A stretch of DNA of 64,000 bases from JAFGPL01 sp963781805. Lineage in GTDB: Bacteria > Bacteroidota > Bacteroidia > Bacteroidales > UBA10428. Every line of letters starts with the position of its first letter. Position 1 is the stretch's first letter. The notes beneath the pieces are model-generated. The model saw only the letters and a program-made list of their open reading frames with translations, was not told the DNA's origin and searched no databases. Made by a program: the position numbers and the translations under genes. Where the stretch lies: contig CAWAHF010000004.1 in NCBI GenBank assembly GCA_963781805.1, positions 1 through 64,000 on the forward strand, given 5' to 3'. Below, piece after piece: positions 46,394-55,160 of the stretch.

Positions 46394-47764
46394 ATGAAAA
46401 ACAATACAAAAACATTACTGGTACTATTTACGGGTGTGTTAATGGGAGCGCTCGATATTTCAATCGTGGGTCCTGCCATTCCGGCTATATCCAAAGCCTT
46501 GCTGGTAGATGAAAAAGCGCTGGCCTGGATTTTTTCTATTTATGTTTTATTCAATCTTTCCGGCGTATCACTGATGGCCAAACTCTCCGACCGCTATGGG
46601 CGGCGGCGTTTATACATCCTGTCGGTACTGATATTTGCCATAGGTTCGGCGATAGTGGCCACATCACAAAATTACGCAGTGTTACTAATTGGACGGGCAG
46701 TGCAGGGTTTCGGTTCCAGCGGTATCTTTCCCGTAGCATCTGCTGTGGTGGGTGATGTTTTTCCACCTGAAAAAAGGGGCAGGGCGCTGGGTCTTATCGG
46801 TTCTGTGTTCGGCATCGCTTTTATTATCGGTCCGTTTGTTGCCGGACTTTTACTGAAATATTTCACCTGGCATTACCTGTTTTATATCAATATTCCGGTG
46901 GCCCTGCTGGTAATTTACGGAGGCTATAAACAACTGAACGATGAAATAACTTCCACCGGGGAGCCTTTCGACTGGAAAGGTGTGGTACTGTTAAGCGGTC
47001 TACTGACCTTGTTTGCCCTGGCGCTCTACAGCGTCGACCCGATAGCCATTGAACAAACATTATTTCATTCGGCTTTTCTGCCGCTGATCGTCGGATCGGC
47101 AATTTTTGTAGCCCTGTTTATTTACGTCGAAAAAAGGGCGCAGGAACCTGTTGTGCATCTGTCTTTCTTTCAATCGAAACAACTTTTGATAGTAGGGTTT
47201 ATAGCCGTGGGGACCGGTGTATTCGAGGCTTCTTTTGTATTTATGCCCAAATTGGCAGTGCTGGCTTTTAACGTACCCACCTCCACCGCCAGTTTTATGA
47301 TGGGCCCTACGGTGATCGCTTCTGCCATTGGCGCCCCCCTGTGGGGAAGACTGCTGGATAAAACAGGATCGAAAATAATTATTTTTTCGGCGCTGGTGCT
47401 TGCTGTAGTCGGGGTACTTCTTATCAGCATGGAAACACAGGTTATTTCACTTTTTTACATCGGTACCGCTTTATTCGGACTGGGATTATCGGCCCTGGTT
47501 GGCTCTTCGTTGCGATACATTGCCCTGAACGAGGTGGCTGCATCGGAACGGGCTGTATCCCAGGGGATGATCACCATATTTACAAGCACCGGCCAGATTA
47601 CCGGCTCTGTTATTATCGGGATCATAGCTGTGGCTGCCGGCGGATTGCAGGGGTATAAAAATGCTTTTTTATTCCTGGCCGTACTTACTTCTTTGCTGGT
47701 ATTGCTCAGTCTGTTGCTGAAGGGACGTAAGAAGGAACTGGCATTTCAGAGAGATGCTGCTTAG
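46394..47764 (+). CDS. MFS drug efflux transporter (EmrB/QacA type)
   Basis: The 456 residues have about 12-14 hydrophobic segments, the motif-C-like start MGALDISIVGPAIPAISKAL (about residues 17-36), motif A SLMAKLSDRYGRRRLYILSV and LIGRAVQGFGSSGIFPVASAVVGDVF. It is shorter than the EmrB in this window and has no adaptor or channel gene. The coding bases look clearly richer in G and C than the neighbours (for example CTGGCC and GGCGCC runs), and the gene is surrounded by long gaps, so it was probably acquired by transfer. Substrate unknown. Confidence 0.9.
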   Translation: MKNNTKTLLVLFTGVLMGALDISIVGPAIPAISKALLVDEKALAWIFSIYVLFNLSGVSLMAKLSDRYGRRRLYILSVLIFAIGSAIVATSQNYAVLLIGRAVQGFGSSGIFPVASAVVGDVFPPEKRGRALGLIGSVFGIAFIIGPFVAGLLLKYFTWHYLFYINIPVALLVIYGGYKQLNDEITSTGEPFDWKGVVLLSGLLTLFALALYSVDPIAIEQTLFHSAFLPLIVGSAIFVALFIYVEKRAQEPVVHLSFFQSKQLLIVGFIAVGTGVFEASFVFMPKLAVLAFNVPTSTASFMMGPTVIASAIGAPLWGRLLDKTGSKIIIFSALVLAVVGVLLISMETQVISLFYIGTALFGLGLSALVGSSLRYIALNEVAASERAVSQGMITIFTSTGQITGSVIIGIIAVAAGGLQGYKNAFLFLAVLTSLLVLLSLLLKGRKKELAFQRDAA

Positions 47765-48527
47765 TGCCTGTCCATAAAATAAGACTGCGTTAACCGTCCG
47801 GTCGTCAAATAGCGAGGGTCAATTTACTGAAATTTTCATGTTTCGCTCGGCTTTAAAAAAGCCGTAAAAAATGTAGTTCTAAAACAATGTTCCAGAACTA
47901 CACAAGATGAACTTCGGTGCAACAAATCGCCTGAAGCCCACTTTTAGCTGCCATAAAATTATTAAATACTTATTTAAATAAGTTGGAGTTTAATACAGTA
48001 CCTCGATTACTGCCTGGTGTTTTTTGTTTTTCATCATTTTTTCTTTCAATTTGCTACTACGTTCCTGTCTGCCATGCGTTTGGGTAAGCAAGCTCTTTTG
48101 TAAGCTAAAGTATCGGCTTGTGAGTTTTGGCTTACTAATGTGCTGTTTTACTCACAATATATATAGTTTTTATTAGTGTTTGTGAGGGCTATGCCGTTGT
48201 GTGATGGCTGTTCAATATTTCGTTTTTCTTTCTTTGTCTTTTAATAGCAAATTGTCTGTGGTGTCTGTCTTTTTACACTTGGCGGTTACGTCTCGGTATA
48301 TTAGGTCGTTGGCGATTTAAAACATGATTCATCTAATGTATGTATAATTTTACCATTTTTATCATATTGGACCCCTTAATAAATAATCTATGTTTGTACA
48401 CTTTTCTTTTCATTAAATCACCTGTATCATATAATTCCAATCAACGACTATTTAACGCTATGATTTGTTTGTTACTATCAATCTATGGAAAGATAACATC
48501 CTGAATTTTTTAACAAAAATTTTAAAC
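47765..48527. other. long intergenic region, possible IS end fragment
   Basis: About 760 bases without a usable ORF. The start, TGCCTGTCCATAAAATAAG, followed by a CGGCTTTAAAAAAGCCG hairpin and a GTAGTTCT...AGAACTAC dyad, looks like the end of an insertion element in Bacteroidota, but there is no transposase or matching opposite end. The rest is T-rich and unassigned. Confidence 0.4.
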
Positions 48528-48560
48528 ATTCCTAAATAAGAATTGTTTATAAATAGGAAT
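48528..48560. promoter_or_regulatory. inverted repeat before perR (autoregulatory site candidate)
   Basis: ATTCCTAAATA and a matching TAAATAGGAAT enclose an AT-rich core with ATAAGAATTGTTTAT, similar in layout to a Per/Fur box. It ends 14 bases before the perR start codon. Confidence 0.4.
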
Positions 48561-48574
48561 TGATTCAATTAAGC

Positions 48575-49045
48575 ATGGAATTGTACGAAAAAATAAAAAA
48601 CAAGCTGAAAGAAAAGGGATTTAAGATAACTCCGCAACGGATAACCGTATACGAGGCGCTTACCCGGTTGAATCATCCTACAACAGAACAGGTTACGGAT
48701 TATGTCAGAAAACATTATCCCGGGGTAGCTACCGGCACGGTGTATCATATTCTTGATTCGTTCGTGGAGAAAAAATTGATCCGAAAGGTTAAAACCGACA
48801 GGGATATTATGCGCTACGATGCCATCACCAAAAATCATCATCATTTATATTGTTCCGAATGTGATGTAATTGTCGATTATTTTGACGACGACCTTAACAA
48901 ACTTCTGGAAAATTATTTTAGGGGAAAAGAAATAAATAATTTTTCCATCACCGATCTGAAACTTCAGATTATGGGACAATTTCTTTGTGAGCCTGTAGAT
49001 GAAGAGGGAAATTGTATTTCAGCTAAGAATCCTGAGAAAATTTAA
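48575..49045 (+). CDS. perR: Fur-family peroxide regulator (PerR-like)
   Basis: The winged helix spans about residues 12-80 (GFKITPQRITVYEALTRLNHPTTEQVTDYVRK...ATGTVYHILDSFVEKKLI). The regulatory metal site is suggested by H34, HHH at 88-90 and D101, and the zinc site by C93 and C96; the second CxxC of many Fur proteins is replaced by C138 and C147. A frame extending five codons upstream would need TTG, so the ATG is taken. A peroxiredoxin gene follows after 18 bases, which supports the PerR rather than the iron-Fur assignment. Confidence 0.87.
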   Translation: MELYEKIKNKLKEKGFKITPQRITVYEALTRLNHPTTEQVTDYVRKHYPGVATGTVYHILDSFVEKKLIRKVKTDRDIMRYDAITKNHHHLYCSECDVIVDYFDDDLNKLLENYFRGKEINNFSITDLKLQIMGQFLCEPVDEEGNCISAKNPEKI

Positions 49046-49063
49046 TCATTAATACTTATAAAC

Positions 49064-49789
49064 ATGGAAGAAAACAACAATGTAGTAAGCATGCCGCGCC
49101 TCGGCGAAAATGCACCATCATTTAAAGCTGTTACCACACAGGGTAACATTAATTTTCCGGAAGATTATCATGGAAAGTGGGTAATTCTCTTTAGCCACCC
49201 GGCTGATTTTACACCGGTTTGCACATCGGAGTTCATGACTTTTGCTTATATGGAAAAAGACTTCAATACACTGAATTGCCAGCTGGTTGGTTTGTCTGTT
49301 GACGGGTTATACAGTCATATTGCCTGGTTACGTACAATTAAGGATAAAATCGAATTTAGGGGAATGAAGGATGTGGAAGTGAAATTCCCTCTTATCGAGG
49401 ACATTACCATGGAAGTAGCTAAGAGATATGGAATGATCCAGCCGGGTGAAAGTTCAACCAAGGCAGTCCGCGCAGTATTTTTTATCGATCCCAAAGGTGT
49501 TATACGGACTATTATTTATTACCCGCTTTCACTGGGAAGAAATTTTGATGAACTGAAACGGGTGCTTATTGCACTGCAAACTGCCGATAATTTTGGTATT
49601 GCTACACCCGCAGACTGGCGTCCGGGAGAAGATGTAATAGTTTCACCTGCAGGTTCATGCAATTCTGCCCGCGATCGTATGGAAGGAAAGGAAGAAGGTC
49701 TGGAATGTAAAGACTGGTTCTTCTGTACCAAAAAATTACCAAAAGAAAAGGTAATGGAAGCATTGGCAAAGCCTAAAAAGGTTTATTAA
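49064..49789 (+). CDS. Prx6-type peroxiredoxin
   Basis: The peroxidatic cysteine C53 is in HPADFTPVCTSEF, and the extended C-terminal arm (241 residues total) has the Prx6-like WRPGEDVIVSPAG. Additional cysteines near the end (AGSCNSARD, GLECKDWFFC) could act as resolving residues. The enzyme reduces hydrogen peroxide and organic peroxides in the cytoplasm. It is the second gene of an operon with PerR and is closed by a strong terminator about 115 bases downstream. Confidence 0.92.
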   Translation: MEENNNVVSMPRLGENAPSFKAVTTQGNINFPEDYHGKWVILFSHPADFTPVCTSEFMTFAYMEKDFNTLNCQLVGLSVDGLYSHIAWLRTIKDKIEFRGMKDVEVKFPLIEDITMEVAKRYGMIQPGESSTKAVRAVFFIDPKGVIRTIIYYPLSLGRNFDELKRVLIALQTADNFGIATPADWRPGEDVIVSPAGSCNSARDRMEGKEEGLECKDWFFCTKKLPKEKVMEALAKPKKVY

Positions 49790-49904
49790 TCCGGAATCAG
49801 TTACCGGTTTCGGGTAGAAGTTTGATAATATAATGAAACGGGTAACTTTTCCAGGAAATTCATCGGAATGTTATATGGAAGTTAAGGAGATTACTCGTTA
49901 ACAT

Positions 49905-49959
49905 AAATCGCAGAATACCGTTGAACTTAGTAATACAAAAGGATTCTGCGATTTTTTTT
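49905..49959 (+). terminator. strong Rho-independent terminator
   Basis: AAATCGCAGAAT and ATTCTGCGATTT form a perfect 12-bp stem, followed by TTTTTT. It closes the perR-prx operon and, read on the minus strand, could also end the acr3 transcript, though less well. Confidence 0.85.
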
Positions 49960-50112
49960 GGGGAGTTATTTTAACTTCGAATTAATTCATTCTTATACAA
50001 TTCGGTCCAACATTTAGTATAGGAAATACTATATTATCGAAGATTTCCAATGTGAACAAATTTTTATTTCAATGCAATTCTAATAATCTCTGACAATACT
50101 TTTTCCCTGAAT

Positions 50113-51159
50113 TTACATGACGAAATATTTCTTTTTAAACCAGAAAGCTACATTCACCAATCCGATCATTACAGGGACTTCGACCAGGGGTCCGATTACT
50201 GCGGCAAATGCTTCTCCTGAATTGATACCAAATATAGCTATGGCAACTGCAATGGCTAGCTCGAAATTATTGCTGGCTGCTGTGAACGATAAGGTAGTTG
50301 CTTGCTTATAAGTTGCCCCAATTCTTTTGCTCATAAAGAATGAAACTACAAACATCACTACAAAGTAAATAATCAACGGTATTGCAATTCTTATAACATC
50401 TACAGGTAGTTGAACGATATATTCGCCTTTAAGGGAAAACATTACAACAATGGTAAATAGCAATGCAATTAAAGTTAACGGACTTATTTTAGGTACAAAC
50501 CTGGTTTCGTACCATACTTTTGTTTTTACCCTGATTAATATAAATCGTGTTAGGAAGCCAGTAATAAAAGGAATCCCAAGATATATAAATACACTTTTGG
50601 CGATTGCGCCAATGGTTATTTGAGATACACTGTCGTTAACCGGTAACCCAAACCATCCGGGTAATATGGCAATAAACACATACGCATACACTGAAAAAAG
50701 CAAAACCTGGAATATGGAATTAAAAGCCACCAGACCGGCAGCATATTCTGCATCGCCTTTGGCAAGGTCGTTCCAAACAATTACCATAGCAATACAACGG
50801 GCAAGTCCAATTAGGATAACCCCGTACATATAATCAATATTGAACTGAAGGAATATAATTGCCAAAAGGAACATTAATACAGGGCCGATGATCCAATTCT
50901 GAACCAACGAAAGACCAAGTATTTTAGTGTTCTTAAATACATCGCCCAATTCCTCATATTTCACCTTTGCCAAAGGTGGGAACATCATTACAATTAACCC
51001 AATGGCAATGGGTATATTGGTTGTGCCCGATGACATACTATTCCAGAATATTGAAATATTTGGACTGATCCAACCCATTAAAACCCCTGCAAACATGGCA
51101 AGGAATATCCAAAGAGTTAAATAACGGTCGAGAAATTTTAAGCGTTTTTTAGATGGCAT
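50113..51159 (-). CDS. acr3: ACR3-family arsenite efflux permease
   Basis: The 348-residue, ten-helix protein starts KRLKFLDRYLTLWIFLAMFAGVLMGW, the typical ACR3 opening. The essential cysteine is near residue 121 (GLARCIAMVIVW) in helix 4, and the helix-9 motif FTAASNNFELAIAVAIAIFG is present. It exports As(III) using the proton gradient. It is the last gene of the arsR1-arsC-acr3 operon, separated from arsC by four-helix cassette 2. Confidence 0.95.
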   Translation of the reverse strand: MPSKKRLKFLDRYLTLWIFLAMFAGVLMGWISPNISIFWNSMSSGTTNIPIAIGLIVMMFPPLAKVKYEELGDVFKNTKILGLSLVQNWIIGPVLMFLLAIIFLQFNIDYMYGVILIGLARCIAMVIVWNDLAKGDAEYAAGLVAFNSIFQVLLFSVYAYVFIAILPGWFGLPVNDSVSQITIGAIAKSVFIYLGIPFITGFLTRFILIRVKTKVWYETRFVPKISPLTLIALLFTIVVMFSLKGEYIVQLPVDVIRIAIPLIIYFVVMFVVSFFMSKRIGATYKQATTLSFTAASNNFELAIAVAIAIFGINSGEAFAAVIGPLVEVPVMIGLVNVAFWFKKKYFVM

Positions 51160-51170
51160 AATATTAATTT

Positions 51171-51203
51171 AAAGATTTGAAGATTTGAAGATTTGAAGAT
51201 TGA
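51171..51203. repeat. satellite arm of four-helix cassette 2, left
   Basis: Three tandem copies of the 10-base unit AGATTTGAAG run from 12 bases before the acr3 start to the stop codon region of the four-helix gene. The same unit occurs reversed at the far end of the cassette. Confidence 0.9.
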
Positions 51204-51205
51204 TT

Positions 51206-51556
51206 TTAACCAGCTTTTGAAGAACTAATGATTTTTGAAAGAACATTTATAATTGATAAAAGCTTTTCTTTCAAATTGACTGGTGTTGGATAATTCTTCG
51301 AAAGTTCACATAAGATTAACCAATATTCTGTTTCATCAGCTTCTTTAGCAGCAATCTTCATTTTATGGATAAAATCGGCTTTGCTTTCTGCATTCTGTGC
51401 CTCGCGTACATTTGCACCAATTGAAGTTCCCGATTTTAATAATTGCTTTGCAATAACGAATCTCCGATGCTCTTCAAGCATTTCAGAATATTCAATAATA
51501 TTTAGGGCAAATTCAAGCGATAATTTTGCAATCAGATTTTCTTTATCGTTTCTCAT
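51206..51556 (-). CDS. four-helix-bundle protein, cassette 2 (IVP type)
   Basis: The 116-residue helical protein carries the IVP-family core VIAKQLLKSGTSIGANVREAQ, then AESKADFIHKMKIAAKEADETEYWL. It is closely similar to the third copy in this window (same core, about two thirds identical by eye) and distinct from the first. Known members bind RNA as multimers. It is inserted exactly between arsC and acr3, flanked by inverted satellite arms, while the surrounding genes form an otherwise compact arsenic operon. No arsenic function is implied. Confidence 0.88.
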   Translation of the reverse strand: MRNDKENLIAKLSLEFALNIIEYSEMLEEHRRFVIAKQLLKSGTSIGANVREAQNAESKADFIHKMKIAAKEADETEYWLILCELSKNYPTPVNLKEKLLSIINVLSKIISSSKAG

Positions 51557-51612
51557 AATTTTTAGATTTCAGATTATTTTATTTTCAAATTAGTTTGTTC
51601 TTTTATTATCTC

Positions 51613-51638
51613 ATCTTCAAATCTTCAAATATTCAAAT
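51613..51638. repeat. satellite arm of four-helix cassette 2, right (inverted)
   Basis: ATCTTCAAATCTTCAAATAT carries the reverse complement of the AGATTTGAAG unit found at the other end, with a third unit diverged. The arm sits between the four-helix gene and the end of arsC. Confidence 0.85.
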
Positions 51639-51670
51639 TCTTAATTTATCCCATTTTCAAATGAATTAAC

Positions 51671-52084
51671 TCACAAATTCTCCAAATAAAACCTGAAGAA
51701 CCGGTCTTTTATCTCATCCCTGACCCTGTGAAATTCACTCCAAATAAATTCATCAGAGCCTTGTGCATGAGACGGGTCTTCAAAGCCCATATGCAAACGG
51801 TGTTTTACTTTGCCCATAAAAACGGGGCAGGTTTCGTTGGCATCGTCACAAACTGTTATTACGTAATCCCATTCATCATTAATATACTTGTCAACCATTT
51901 TTGGGTAGTGTGAACTGATGTCAATGCCTGCTTCGGCCATTACCTTAACAGCTATTTGATTTACCTGCTTGGCAGGCATTGTTCCTGCAGAATGTACTTC
52001 AATACTCTTGTCGAAGGATTGTAAAAAGCCTTGTGCCATTTGGCTGCGGCAACTATTGCCTGTACATAGAATCAATACTTTCAT
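51671..52084 (-). CDS. arsC: thioredoxin-dependent arsenate reductase
   Basis: This low-molecular-weight-phosphatase type ArsC reduces As(V) to As(III). The P-loop is C7-TGNSC-R13, and the redox pair C79 and C86 (VTVCDDANETCPVF) corresponds to the cysteines that pass electrons to thioredoxin. The 137-residue length is normal. It lies 16 bases after arsR1 and upstream of the four-helix cassette. The thioredoxin-like proteins encoded further up in the island could supply electrons, which is inference. Confidence 0.95.
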   Translation of the reverse strand: MKVLILCTGNSCRSQMAQGFLQSFDKSIEVHSAGTMPAKQVNQIAVKVMAEAGIDISSHYPKMVDKYINDEWDYVITVCDDANETCPVFMGKVKHRLHMGFEDPSHAQGSDEFIWSEFHRVRDEIKDRFFRFYLENL

Positions 52085-52100
52085 GTTTATTTTCTAATGA

Positions 52101-52439
52101 TTATTTACAATTGGTTTCGCAATTAATGTCAATGGATACCATGTCTCGGAAAAAGTTGTCGAACATTAGTTTATACATTTGAATTTTTGAATTACAAAGG
52201 CAGTAATTGATTTTCAGTCCGTCAATTTCGCCATGTATAAGCCCCAACTCTTTAAGTTCTTTCAGGTGTTGAGAAACAGTACTTCTGCTTAGTGGCAATT
52301 GGTCGGATATATCGCCCGATATGCACGTTTTTGTTTCTGCCAGGTACTGAAGAATTGCCAGGCGTGCAGGGTGGGATATAGCTTTGGAAAATCTTGCCAG
52401 CTGCTGGAGTTCGGAGGTAAATGCTTCTGTTTTAATCAT
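52101..52439 (-). CDS. arsR: ArsR-family arsenic-responsive repressor (ArsR1)
   Basis: The winged helix-turn-helix includes SGDISDQLPLSRSTVSQHLKELKELGLIHGEIDG (residues 41-74). Candidate As(III) ligands are C39 (TKTCISGD), C80/C82 (NYCLC) and the C-terminal pair C107/C111. It is the first gene of arsR1-arsC-acr3. Two dyads lie upstream: AGTTTTAATAAAACT and a TCGT-N6-ACGA palindrome; the second has the same core as the sites around arsR2. Confidence 0.93.
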   Translation of the reverse strand: MIKTEAFTSELQQLARFSKAISHPARLAILQYLAETKTCISGDISDQLPLSRSTVSQHLKELKELGLIHGEIDGLKINYCLCNSKIQMYKLMFDNFFRDMVSIDINCETNCK

Positions 52440-52474
52440 TTTACTTTAGTATTAATTTTGTAGAAATAGGTTTT

Positions 52475-52489
52475 AGTTTTAATAAAACT
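52475..52489. promoter_or_regulatory. 15-bp perfect palindrome near arsR1
   Basis: AGTTTTAATAAAACT is perfectly symmetric around one base and lies 36-50 bases before the arsR1 start. Its position suits a repressor site or an element near the promoter. Confidence 0.45.
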
Positions 52490-52545
52490 TAATACACATG
52501 TGAATAATCCATGTAAGGATTAATTAATTTTACATCTTATGTTGA

Positions 52546-52565
52546 ATGTCGTAAAATTACGACAT
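52546..52565. promoter_or_regulatory. TCGT-N6-ACGA operator upstream of arsR1
   Basis: ATGTCGTAAAATTACGACAT is a perfect 20-base palindrome about 107 bases before arsR1. Its core is TCGT-N6-ACGA, identical in layout to the sites upstream of arsR2 and arsP, and one base off at arsE. A role as ArsR operator is inferred. Confidence 0.65.
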
Positions 52566-52647
52566 AAATTTAAAACAAAAAACATATCTATATTAAATTA
52601 TTCTTAAATTTTTTAGGGTTAGGAACTGAAATTATTTTTTGTATTAG

Positions 52648-53043
52648 TTATTTTACTCCTTTAGTTTTCAACACCTTTACCAGTTCTTCTTCGGGGAAAT
52701 AACCTTCATGACGAGAGAATTCCTTCCCGTTTTCATCCAGAAATACCTGTGTTGGAATGACCTGAATTGCATATTGCTGGCCAAATGGTTTACCTTCAGG
52801 TGTCCAAACATCGTAAAACACAACATTCACCTGGTTGGGAAACTTTTCCGAAATAGATTTCATTACGGATTGCATTTTCTGGCAGGGGATACATCGTACC
52901 GAACCCAGTTCAATGAAGGTTACTTTGTATTTCACTGTATTTTTTTTCTGTTTCTCCGCCGGTTTTTGTCCACAGCTGGTACCCAACATGAAGGCCAGTA
53001 AAATCAATGCAATTGTGAAACGTTGAATGTGTTTTGTTTTCAT
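52648..53043 (-). CDS. thioredoxin-fold lipoprotein
   Basis: A lipobox ends at C24 (LGTSC). The thioredoxin motif is C51-IPC54 (GSVRCIPCQKM) with a cis-proline region IQVIPTQVFLDENG; the conserved W before the first Cys is R. It must act in the periplasm or on the outer membrane, reducing or exchanging disulfides. It closes the long minus-strand run that begins at arsR2, about 50 bases after the disulfide oxidoreductase gene. Periplasmic arsenic redox chemistry is a possibility, not shown by sequence. Confidence 0.85.
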   Translation of the reverse strand: MKTKHIQRFTIALILLAFMLGTSCGQKPAEKQKKNTVKYKVTFIELGSVRCIPCQKMQSVMKSISEKFPNQVNVVFYDVWTPEGKPFGQQYAIQVIPTQVFLDENGKEFSRHEGYFPEEELVKVLKTKGVK

Positions 53044-53092
53044 TTTTTCATTTTATATTATATATGTTTGTTGTTTTAAGTTAAACCGGGTG

Positions 53093-54484
53093 CTATGATT
53101 TGAGGTCAGCCAACATTTTTATTGCCAGCGAAGCAAATGCCTCTGTAAGGGTAGGATGGGGATGAATGGTTTGTGCAACATCTGAGAGTGTCATTTTTCC
53201 GGAAACAATCAATGAAGCTTCGCCACTCAATGAAGCAGCACCATTGATAAAGAGATGAACACCCAAAATTTCCTGATTTTGCTTATTGACAACAAATTTC
53301 AGGAACCCAAAGATATCGCCGCTAATTTGCGACATTGCATCTACTTTATAATTATAGATACCGGTTACCACATCAAAGCCGGCTTTCATCGCTTCCGCTT
53401 CCGTTAGACCTGCTGCAGCTATTTCAGGATCGGAGAATAATACCCACGCATTCTTACTAAAATTAGTCTTGCTTATATTTCCCTGCAAAATATTGGTTAC
53501 TGCAATGTGTGCTTCATAGGTAGAGGTATGAGCAAATTTAGGAGCGCTCAAAACCACATCACCAGTTGCATAAATTCCAGGTACAGTGGTTTCTAAGAAA
53601 TCGTTCACTACAATGCCATTTCGCTCGAACCGTATGCCGGCAGCTTCTAAATTCAGTCCGTCAATGGAAGGTACCTTCCCTGTAACAACCAGCACTTTCT
53701 CCGTGAGAAGCACCTGGGTTTTTCCCATAGCATCTACAAATACAGTTTGAAACATACCATCTAACATGTTTATCTCTTCAACTTTGGATTGGGTGTATAT
53801 TTCAGTTCCGGTTTCCTGAAGTTTCCGGGTAATACCTTCGGCAAATTCGGGTTCTACCACACCGGGCAATAATCCTTGCATCATTTCAATGATGCTGCAT
53901 TTCACATGAAGTTTTGCAAACATTTGCGCCAATTCAATACCAATCGGGCCTCCACCAATAATCAGCATGGACGATGGTAATAATGGTTGTTTAAACAATA
54001 CTTCGCTGGTCAATACGTTATTTACACCATTTCCTTTGAAAGGTGGAACGAACGAATGCGAATCGGTCGCAATAATGGCTTTGTCAAACCAATACCGGAT
54101 ATTGTTAATTTCTATTTCTTTATTTGAGATGAACCGTACCTTTCCTGCCACAAATGTAATCGGCATTTGGTTGACTTGTTGCATGGCTGCCAAAGAGCGA
54201 CCATTGAGTATTCGATCCATATCTTGACGAATTGATTGCCACGTTTTAGCTAAAACATCCGTTAAATCTTTTGCATTGGAAGCGCTTTGCTCCTTAGCGA
54301 AAAACGCATCTGCACCGTGTTTGATTATTTTTGAAGGGATACATCCTACAAACAAGCAAGCACCACCAAGCTTTCCCGATTCTTCAGCTAATAACACTTT
54401 TTTCCCGCTTGCAGCTAATTGCATAGCGGCGGGAGTTCCACCAGGACCTCCCCCAATTATGATAACATCAAATTTTTCGTTCAT
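53093..54484 (-). CDS. dihydrolipoamide-dehydrogenase-like flavoprotein disulfide reductase
   Basis: FAD-binding GGGPGG lies at residues 11-16, the redox-active pair C43/C48 in GACLFVGCIPSK, a second Rossmann motif LIIGGGPIGIELAQ near residue 180, FAD site ATGDVV near 310, and the C-terminal catalytic HPHPTLTEAF. The 463 residues match LpdA/MerA-type enzymes, but the usual N at CxN.GC is F. No lipoylated partner or mercury-binding cysteines are seen. In the island it could keep the small thioredoxin proteins reduced; this is inference. Confidence 0.85.
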   Translation of the reverse strand: MNEKFDVIIIGGGPGGTPAAMQLAASGKKVLLAEESGKLGGACLFVGCIPSKIIKHGADAFFAKEQSASNAKDLTDVLAKTWQSIRQDMDRILNGRSLAAMQQVNQMPITFVAGKVRFISNKEIEINNIRYWFDKAIIATDSHSFVPPFKGNGVNNVLTSEVLFKQPLLPSSMLIIGGGPIGIELAQMFAKLHVKCSIIEMMQGLLPGVVEPEFAEGITRKLQETGTEIYTQSKVEEINMLDGMFQTVFVDAMGKTQVLLTEKVLVVTGKVPSIDGLNLEAAGIRFERNGIVVNDFLETTVPGIYATGDVVLSAPKFAHTSTYEAHIAVTNILQGNISKTNFSKNAWVLFSDPEIAAAGLTEAEAMKAGFDVVTGIYNYKVDAMSQISGDIFGFLKFVVNKQNQEILGVHLFINGAASLSGEASLIVSGKMTLSDVAQTIHPHPTLTEAFASLAIKMLADLKS

Positions 54485-54542
54485 AGCTTTATTTTATTTA
54501 ATGCTTAATCTGATATTTGCCTTAATTTGATTTGTTTTCAAA

Positions 54543-55160
54543 TTAATTTTTGGCACAATCCATACATACTTTTTTGTCGCCTTTGATACGCCCGTACTCC
54601 ATCACAGTCATTTCGCCGCATTCTTCGCATACAAAACTATCAAAGCTGTCTTTTTTAGGTTCGAGCTTATATTCGAAAATTGGAGAAATCGTAAGCAGCA
54701 TTTCAGCCGGGGCATTCATCACACTGTCTACCAATGGGTCAACTATTTCAGCCGGCACGGTACTGGCTGGTTTGCCTAACATACGGTATTCGGTAAAGAA
54801 TGTCGTTTTTTTATTATTAAGCATAGCCTCTGCTTTAGGAGTTACCCTTACAGCCCTGCCTGTTGCCCTGTCAACCACAGTAACAGCCCATTTCCCTTTA
54901 TGTGTTTTCTTCAGGTTTCCCTTGCCAAATGTAGTTCCCATAATAACCTGCAAACCATCGCCGAGGCAAGTGGCGCAGTGGTCGTCTCCCAAATCAACAA
55001 AAGCAACCAGTTGCCCATCTTTTGCACGTTCCACATCTAATGCATTCAATGCAGCAGCTCCTACTCTCAAGCCCATTGGCATTGCAGGGCATTTGTGCCC
55101 GTGAAATTTTTGCCCGAATTCGAGCCAATCTTTTGGATTAATCATTTTAATATCCTCCAT
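54543..55160 (-). CDS. FmdE-family protein 1 with C-terminal zinc ribbon
   Basis: The FmdE domain opens with FHGHKCPAMPMGLRVG (H20, H22, C24), followed by HCATCLGDGLQ and TFGKGNL, and ends in a four-cysteine zinc ribbon (C178, C181, C199, C202). FmdE is named after a subunit of molybdenum formylmethanofuran dehydrogenase operons; bacterial relatives are of unknown function. A second paralog lies four genes upstream. The first ATG (TAATG with the porin stop) competes with an ATG 15 bases later, which has GGAGG 8 bases before it; the later one may be the true start. Confidence 0.82.
   Translation of the reverse strand: MEDIKMINPKDWLEFGQKFHGHKCPAMPMGLRVGAAALNALDVERAKDGQLVAFVDLGDDHCATCLGDGLQVIMGTTFGKGNLKKTHKGKWAVTVVDRATGRAVRVTPKAEAMLNNKKTTFFTEYRMLGKPASTVPAEIVDPLVDSVMNAPAEMLLTISPIFEYKLEPKKDSFDSFVCEECGEMTVMEYGRIKGDKKVCMDCAKN

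Noticed and set aside
46131..46415. minus-strand 94-residue ORF before the MFS gene
   Set aside because: It overlaps the MFS start and reflects AT-rich intergenic DNA read as hydrophobic residues.
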